Shown here: in pieces, positions 58,925 to 64,000 of the stretch
Position numbering within the stretch: position 1 is the stretch's first letter
Layout: every line of letters begins with the position of its first letter
Source of the DNA: an uncultured Clostridia bacterium
GTDB lineage: Bacteria; Bacillota; Clostridia; Christensenellales; UBA1242
Reading direction: 5' to 3'
Assembly: GCA_930990975.1 (NCBI GenBank)
Contig: CAKNRR010000003.1
Span: forward strand, 77,037 to 141,036
Length of the DNA stretch: 64,000 bases
Made by a program: the position numbers and the translations under genes
The notes under the pieces: model-generated
Told to the model about the DNA's origin: nothing
The model's database searches: none
Seen by the model: the letters and a program-made list of their open reading frames with translations, nothing else

Positions 58925-61468
58925 TTAAACAATACCTTCAATTTGTTCAAGCAAATCAAATATCATCGTAAAGTCTATATTAGGATAATTTTCTTCAGAT
59001 AAAGCTTCTTGCAATTCAGCAGATTTGTCTATTTCTGGCTTATATTCAATCTTTAAAGCCTCAACCAAATTCTTAAACATATTATTGAATACTCCAGTTT
59101 CTTTTTTGTCGCTTAATATGGTTCTATAAGCATTTGCTTGCAAGTCTGTCAAGAATTTAGCAAGTAAATCTTTATCAATAGTCTTTATTGTTGCATCATC
59201 TGTTATAACTTTGTTGAGTGAAATGAAATCGCCAAATATTGTTACAATCTCGTTTGCTTGATCTTCTGGATTATTTTCTTCTAATGTTATTGAAGACAAA
59301 TCAATGTGGTTTACTGAAGGATCAGTCAATTTGTTTATAGCATTTTCAACATTTTCTGATAAGTCATCTCGTAGCGATGCTGTAGATTTTGCATAGAAGA
59401 TTGGATTTAACAAATCAGCAAGATTTTCTTGTGAGATGTTTTCAAGGATTGTGTCAATTTGTCCATTCATTGCAAGTGTCAAATATGTCGCATCACCAAC
59501 TTTCATTGTATTTAAATCTATCAAAAGCTTTGAAATATATGTCAAGTCATTATCCCAATCTTCAAAAGTGTTCAAAACTGTGAAGTCTACAATATTATTT
59601 TTGATTGTCTTTATCATTTCATCAAACACCAAAGTTTTTGTAGGCTCTACTTGAGAAATAGGCAAGATAATGTCTTTAAGAATGTCTTGATTGCCCTCTT
59701 GAGCTATTATAGAAGCAAGAGTACTCATAAGTTTTCCTGCATCTTGTTCGTTTGACAACAAATTGTATAAATCAGTTGTTTTGATGTCAACTAATGCTGG
59801 AGCAAGATATCCAAACAAGTCTTTATAATTGTTAATTTGAACCTCTTGACCTTTGCTATCTTTTACAGCCTCAGTTGGAAGAGTTAGGTTGCTTGAAGCA
59901 AGCATTTTATCCATAATTGATTTCCCATCTGATGTCTTTAACAATTCTATACTTCTTACTTCATCAATAAGACTTCCTGCATTGTTTGTAATATTTTCAA
60001 TATCATAATCTTTTTGATTATCAACCAAGATAGTTGGATTTTCTATCAACTCGAAAACATCAATCTTTTTAGATAAATTATTATAATCTTCCATCACATT
60101 GACAATAGATGTTGACAAATTATCCCAATCTTCATCTGTCCAATCGCTTATATCAGTGCCAATATTATCAAAATCTGCAGAAACCTCTTTTAAAATATTT
60201 TGGGTTATTGGAATAATTGCGTCTTGAACCATATTTATATCAAAAGCACTATTAACAGCATTTTTAAATGTGGTTATATTTTTTTCAGAAACAAGGACAT
60301 CAATAACATTTCCTTGCTCTGGCAAATTGTTTATTTCATCAATCATTCCACTTGTTCCAGCTTCCTTTATAATGTTATACGCATTTTTCAAGTCATTTTG
60401 GAAATATAATTGGAGAACTTTCTTGTTGCTTGAAATTTCAGTTATGTTTGCTTGAAGCGAATCTAACACTTCTTGTACATTTTCTGGAATTTCCATAAAA
60501 TTATATTCTTGATAATTTAAGATAAAATCTGCAATAAAATCTACTGCAATGTTATTAAATAATCCACCTTCAATTACATTGTTTACATATTTGTCAAGTG
60601 CTGTAAAGTTTATGTCTGCAAAAACCAGTCCACTTTCACTTCTTGAATAAATTTGATAAACAAAGTTTGCAACTGGATAATAATTAAGCAATTCCTTCCT
60701 GGTATTGATGCTTCCATCATTAACTTTTATCTTTGTCATATAGTCAAATGTTGCATTATCAAGCCCAAAGACACCGCAAATTTTGATGAGTGCATTATCT
60801 TCAAGCCCCTTCATTATGTCATTGACTTGTGAAGGAACATTATCTTCTATCAAAGAAATATATTTCTTTTGATCATCTTCTGACAAAACCTGTTCTTGTC
60901 CTTCTGTTGCAAAAAAAACTTCATTACTGCTTTGCAAACTATCATAAAGTCCAATAAGTCCTGCAAGTGGCATGAATGCAAAGATTGTCAACAAGAAAGT
61001 TTTAACAAGACCAACAGTCCCTCCCAAAACTCTATGTTTCTTTTCATCTTCTTTGTATTTCAAAGCTGTCATTGCTATGATTTTGTATATAATATATAAA
61101 ACAAGTTCAACCAAAGCTGTGACAACAATAAACACCAAAACATTTGCAAGTGCTGAAGGCAATCTCTCAAAAAATAATTCTAAACTAGGGTTTCTATCTA
61201 TTATGACTGCAATCTCTTGATTGTTTTTAATAGATTCCACAATTGCTTGTCCTAATGTCACAGAAGAACCATCCACCTGAACGGTAATTCCCATTATCGC
61301 ATTTGTAATTGGTGGAGTTATGAAAAAAGCAACTATAGCGCCCACAACCGCTATAATTAAATTGGCTGTAGACCTTTTAAGTCCTCGCCAAAAGCCAATA
61401 AAGAATCCCGCAACAAGTATTAATATAAAAAATATTGATACTATCCATGCAATTGCACTTGAACTCAT
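58925..61468 (-). CDS. Large membrane protein with CvpA-like N-terminus
   Basis: The 847-residue protein begins with four membrane helices (about 5-25, 32-52, 98-122, 148-170). This resembles the colicin V production protein (CvpA) fold: GFFIGFWRGLKRSTANLIIAV with the conserved Gly/Arg/Leu pattern in the second helix. The remaining 670 residues are a soluble, helical, Asp/Asn-rich domain on one side of the membrane, with no motif I know. CvpA proteins are usually about 170 residues, so the long tail is atypical. RBS GAGAGG. It ends 29 bases before rsmH and may be cotranscribed with the division genes. Confidence 0.72.
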   Translation of the reverse strand: MSSSAIAWIVSIFFILILVAGFFIGFWRGLKRSTANLIIAVVGAIVAFFITPPITNAIMGITVQVDGSSVTLGQAIVESIKNNQEIAVIIDRNPSLELFFERLPSALANVLVFIVVTALVELVLYIIYKIIAMTALKYKEDEKKHRVLGGTVGLVKTFLLTIFAFMPLAGLIGLYDSLQSSNEVFFATEGQEQVLSEDDQKKYISLIEDNVPSQVNDIMKGLEDNALIKICGVFGLDNATFDYMTKIKVNDGSINTRKELLNYYPVANFVYQIYSRSESGLVFADINFTALDKYVNNVIEGGLFNNIAVDFIADFILNYQEYNFMEIPENVQEVLDSLQANITEISSNKKVLQLYFQNDLKNAYNIIKEAGTSGMIDEINNLPEQGNVIDVLVSEKNITTFKNAVNSAFDINMVQDAIIPITQNILKEVSADFDNIGTDISDWTDEDWDNLSTSIVNVMEDYNNLSKKIDVFELIENPTILVDNQKDYDIENITNNAGSLIDEVRSIELLKTSDGKSIMDKMLASSNLTLPTEAVKDSKGQEVQINNYKDLFGYLAPALVDIKTTDLYNLLSNEQDAGKLMSTLASIIAQEGNQDILKDIILPISQVEPTKTLVFDEMIKTIKNNIVDFTVLNTFEDWDNDLTYISKLLIDLNTMKVGDATYLTLAMNGQIDTILENISQENLADLLNPIFYAKSTASLRDDLSENVENAINKLTDPSVNHIDLSSITLEENNPEDQANEIVTIFGDFISLNKVITDDATIKTIDKDLLAKFLTDLQANAYRTILSDKKETGVFNNMFKNLVEALKIEYKPEIDKSAELQEALSEENYPNIDFTMIFDLLEQIEGIV

Positions 61469-61579
61469 AATTTTTACCTCTCAATTATATAATAACATTT
61501 CTTTATTATTTTTCTCAATACTTTTCATAAAAATAATAAAAATTTTGTATTTTTTTATATTTTTATTGCTTATTAAAAA

Positions 61580-61660
61580 TAATGACCTTATAAAAGAACA
61601 TCCATCTTGAATATTTTTAAAAAATATCAAGATAAAATATTTTTAAATAAGGTCTTTTAG
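61580..61660 (-). terminator. Nested stem-loops after metG
   Basis: Outer stem GACCTTAT (61584-61591) with ATAAGGTC (61647-61654); inner stem ATCTTG...CAAGAT (61604-61633) extended by an A/T palindrome. T-rich sequence follows on the minus strand. Termination is likely but the U-run is weak. Confidence 0.5.
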
Positions 61661-61661
61661 T

Positions 61662-63245
61662 TTAACTATTTGCAAGTTCGCTTAATTTTTCAATCTCTGC
61701 TTTTATGTCAAGTCTTGGGAACAATATTCCAAGTTCTCCAAGTTTTTCTCCAGCCTTTAATCCATTAAAGCTGTCTAGGTTTGAATAAACCGCATCTTTA
61801 TCGAGATTTAAAGCTGTCAAAACCTTTCCTGTGCTTTCTGGAGCAAATGGATAGAATAATTCACTTCCGATTCTTATCACTTCAAGCAAGTTTTTAAGAA
61901 TTGTCTTAAGTCTGTTTGTCTTTGTTTCATCTTTAGCAACTGCCCAAGGTTGAACTTTTTGAATATATGTGTTTGCTTCTGTAAATATATTGAATATAGA
62001 AGTTGTCGCTCTTGTCACATCATATACTTTCATATAATCAAACACATTCTTCACTTCTTTATCAACAAATTCTTTTAATGCCTTGTCATCTTCGTCAACA
62101 AGTTCTTCCCCTTCAAAGATAACGCCATCAAAATATTTTTTAACCATACTGAAAGTTCTTGATACCAAGTTTCCATAATTGTTTGAAAGGTCTGCGTTGA
62201 ATCTTGTCAAAAATGCCTCAGTTGAATAGTTGCCATCAGAGCCAAATGGAATTTCTCTATAAAGTATATATCTTACTGCATCTGCTGAATATAATTTGCT
62301 AAGTATTCTTGGATCAGTGCATTCGCCTTTATCTGTACTTTTGCTCTTTGACAATTTATCGCCACCAAACAGCAACCATCCATGTCCAAACACCTGCTTT
62401 GGAAGCGGCAAATCAAGTGCCATTAGAATTGCAGGCCAAATGATTGCATGGAATCTTACAATTTCTTTTCCAATTACATGGACATCTGCTGGCCAATATT
62501 TTTTGAACATGCTGTCATCTTCGCCATTATAGCCAAGTGCTGTAATATAATTTGGCAGAGCATCAATCCATACATAGATTGTATGTTTTGGGTCAAACTC
62601 AACAGGCACTCCCCATTTTACAGAGGTTCTTGAAACACACAAATCACTAAGTCCTGGTTTAATAAAGTTGTTGACCATTTCATTGACTCTTGATTTTGGC
62701 AATAAGAAATCAGGATTTTCTTCGTATAATTTCAATATTTTATCGCCAAAGCTTGACAATTTGAAGAAATAAGCCTCTTCTTCTTGAAATTTAACTTCTC
62801 TTCCGCAGTCAGGGCATTTTCCATCAACAAGTTGACTTTCAGTCCAAAAAGATTCACATGGTGTGCAATATAAACCTTTGTAAGAACCTTTATAAATATA
62901 ACCCTTGTTATATAAATCTGTAAAAATTTTCTGCACTGCTTTTTCGTGATATGAGTCTGTCGTTCTTATAAATTTGTCATAACTTATATTTAATATTTTC
63001 CACAATTCTTTTGTGTCTTCAACAATCTCGTCAAGATATTCTTTTTCTTCTTTCCCTGCAGCTTCTGCTGACTGACTTATCTTTTGTCCATGTTCATCAG
63101 TCCCTGTCAAATAAAAAACATCTTTTCCTTGTTTTCTATTAAATCTTGCAATAGCATCACAAATGACATTGGTGTAAGCATTTCCTAATGTAAGTTTGTT
63201 GCTTGGATAATAAATAGGTGTTGTAATATAAAATTTTTCCTTCAT
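61662..63245 (-). CDS. metG: Methionyl-tRNA synthetase
   Basis: The 527-residue class I enzyme charges tRNA-Met. N-terminus MKEKFYITTPIYYPSNKLTL; the HIGH signature reads T-L-G-N (KLTLGNAYT), which lacks both histidines. The zinc knuckle has CTPC and CPDC, the KMSKS loop is KLSKS in GGDKLSKSKS, and the anticodon-binding helices follow (NNYGNLVSRTFSM). It lacks the C-terminal tRNA-binding (Tbd) domain, so it is the short form. I start it at ATG 63245 because GGAGG lies five bases upstream; earlier in-frame ATGs (63248, 63266) are too near to or ahead of this RBS. Promoter TTGACT-17-TATTAT upstream. Confidence 0.94.
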   Translation of the reverse strand: MKEKFYITTPIYYPSNKLTLGNAYTNVICDAIARFNRKQGKDVFYLTGTDEHGQKISQSAEAAGKEEKEYLDEIVEDTKELWKILNISYDKFIRTTDSYHEKAVQKIFTDLYNKGYIYKGSYKGLYCTPCESFWTESQLVDGKCPDCGREVKFQEEEAYFFKLSSFGDKILKLYEENPDFLLPKSRVNEMVNNFIKPGLSDLCVSRTSVKWGVPVEFDPKHTIYVWIDALPNYITALGYNGEDDSMFKKYWPADVHVIGKEIVRFHAIIWPAILMALDLPLPKQVFGHGWLLFGGDKLSKSKSTDKGECTDPRILSKLYSADAVRYILYREIPFGSDGNYSTEAFLTRFNADLSNNYGNLVSRTFSMVKKYFDGVIFEGEELVDEDDKALKEFVDKEVKNVFDYMKVYDVTRATTSIFNIFTEANTYIQKVQPWAVAKDETKTNRLKTILKNLLEVIRIGSELFYPFAPESTGKVLTALNLDKDAVYSNLDSFNGLKAGEKLGELGILFPRLDIKAEIEKLSELANS

Positions 63246-63281
63246 CATAGCCTCCGTTGCCATCAAAATTATTATGTCAAA

Positions 63282-63310
63282 ATAATATCACAAAAGCTTT
63301 TTAAAGTCAA
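63282..63310 (-). promoter_or_regulatory. Promoter of metG
   Basis: On the minus strand: TTGACT (63305-63310), 17-base spacer, TATTAT (63282-63287). Start about 63275 gives a 30-base leader, so no T-box controls this gene. Confidence 0.65.
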
Positions 63311-63464
63311 TTAAATAAATAATCATGAAAAAATAAATAAAATCAAAATTAACCTTTTGCATGTTTTTTATTTTCAACAATAAACAAATTAATATGTTTA
63401 ATTTCGTCATTTTTCAATATTTATCTCTTCCCAGCTTACAAAGCATCTGTGATAGACTTTGCTT

Positions 63465-63620
63465 GTGAAAAATAATTTTATTTTTATTGCTGGACTTTTG
63501 TTCTTTATTGCTTTTATATGGTTTGTGACATCAATCAGCATCAACTATAGTTATAAAGCAAGCGGCATATATCAAAATTGTATTATATATGATTACTATA
63601 ATCATAGTCTTTTTCACTAA
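63465..63620 (+). CDS. Possible small membrane protein (51 residues)
   Basis: A GTG-initiated frame encodes one hydrophobic helix (FIFIAGLLFFIAFIWFVTSI, residues about 4-23) followed by a Tyr/Asn/Ser-rich tail ending DYYNHSLFH. The stretch is less A/T-biased than the flanking intergenic sequence, which is the main reason to mention it. It has no Shine-Dalgarno and no clear promoter, so it may be chance. It occupies the 490-base gap between metG and the WalJ-like gene; nothing else stands out there except the promoters. Confidence 0.3.
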   Translation: MKNNFIFIAGLLFFIAFIWFVTSISINYSYKASGIYQNCIIYDYYNHSLFH

Positions 63621-63695
63621 ATTGTTCCGATTAAATCCTTTTGTTTATTTCATTTTTTACAATTAAATTATTTTATCAATAATAAAACATTAAAC

Positions 63696-63724
63696 TTGCA
63701 ATTTTAGACAAATTTTGCTATAAT
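63696..63724 (+). promoter_or_regulatory. Leaderless-type promoter of the WalJ-like gene
   Basis: TTGCAA (63696-63701), 17-base spacer, TATAAT (63719-63724). The ATG is at 63734, nine bases beyond the -10, so the leader would be about two bases, with no Shine-Dalgarno. Confidence 0.75.
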
Positions 63725-63733
63725 ATCATCACT

Positions 63734-64000
63734 ATGTTACGAGTAATAAATCTATCTTCAGGCAGTGATGGAAACATGACATATATTGAATCTGATAAAT
63801 CTAAATTGGTTTTAGATATGGGTTTATCATGTCAAGAATCTGTCAAGCGTCTTGAAAGGCTTGGTGTTTCCCCTCGTGATTTAGATGCAATTATTGTAAC
63901 ACATGAGCATAGCGACCATATCAAAGGTATTGATGTCTTTTCAAGCAAATATGGGATTCCTGTTTATGCACACGAAAAAGTTTGGCTTGGACTTGATGAC
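63734..64000 (+). CDS. walJ: MBL-fold hydrolase, WalJ/YycJ-like (5' part)
   Basis: The first 89 residues of a metallo-beta-lactamase-fold protein run off the right edge. The opening LRVINLSSGSDGNMTYIES matches the YycJ/WalJ start (SSGSxGN). The metal motif is T56-H57-E-H59-S-D61-H62, preceded by DLDAIIV. WalJ is a DNA exonuclease-like protein linked to mismatch repair and usually to the WalRK operon; no WalRK gene lies upstream here. The start has no RBS but a perfectly spaced promoter next to it. Downstream context is outside the window. Confidence 0.87.
   Translation, partial: MLRVINLSSGSDGNMTYIESDKSKLVLDMGLSCQESVKRLERLGVSPRDLDAIIVTHEHSDHIKGIDVFSSKYGIPVYAHEKVWLGLDD

Overview
The window is a 64 kb piece of chromosome from a low-GC bacterium using the standard code (TGA works as a stop). 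A glycine T-box leader, a penicillin-binding protein ending in a PASTA domain, a WalJ-type hydrolase, YugP-type membrane peptidases, an LtaS-type sulfatase and intrinsic terminators with long T-runs all point to Firmicutes, most likely an uncultivated anaerobic gut-type Clostridia or Bacilli lineage (inference; no 16S gene is present). Spaces between genes are extremely A/T-rich. Promoters read as TTGNNN-17-TATAAT and most genes have a strong Shine-Dalgarno sequence.

Layout. 1-10 kb: the 3' end of a probable thrS, a lipoprotein, uvrC, an NAD(P) dehydrogenase, tmk, an M16 peptidase, a DUF2188 protein, an F420-ligase-like protein and a Nudix hydrolase. 10-20 kb: membrane proteins, alanine racemase, an LtaS-like sulfatase, a ZIP metal transporter and a 1275-residue helicase-nuclease. 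20-22 kb: rnhB and dgt. 22-26 kb is the accessory part: an IS3-family remnant, a cassette truncated at both ends (amino acid:carrier protein ligase, carrier protein, Nudix, radical SAM), then a transglutaminase-like protein, a DUF6884 protein, a GIY-YIG protein and a frameshifted acetyltransferase. 26-36 kb: tRNA-Arg, a sugar nucleotidyltransferase, an Fe-S flavoenzyme, a U32 protein, a ferritin-like protein and cardiolipin synthase. 36-47.6 kb is a single gene for a 3714-residue membrane-anchored surface protein. 48-64 kb: a YbiT-type ABC-F protein, two hypotheticals, T-box plus glyQS, two YugP-like peptidases, a division cluster (rsmH, FtsL-like, PBP), a CvpA-like membrane protein, metG and the start of a WalJ-like hydrolase.

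Most interesting: (1) the truncated carrier-protein cassette with an IS3 scar; (2) the giant surface protein; (3) an ABC-F protein in which both halves of one ATP site look degenerate; (4) at least four genes whose canonical promoter sits so close to the start codon that the mRNA should be leaderless, plus alr, whose start codon lies in the loop of an intrinsic terminator; (5) a potential H-type pseudoknot downstream of uvrC; (6) a possible transglutaminase-like/DUF6884/GIY-YIG operon. All functional statements are read from sequence motifs without database searches.
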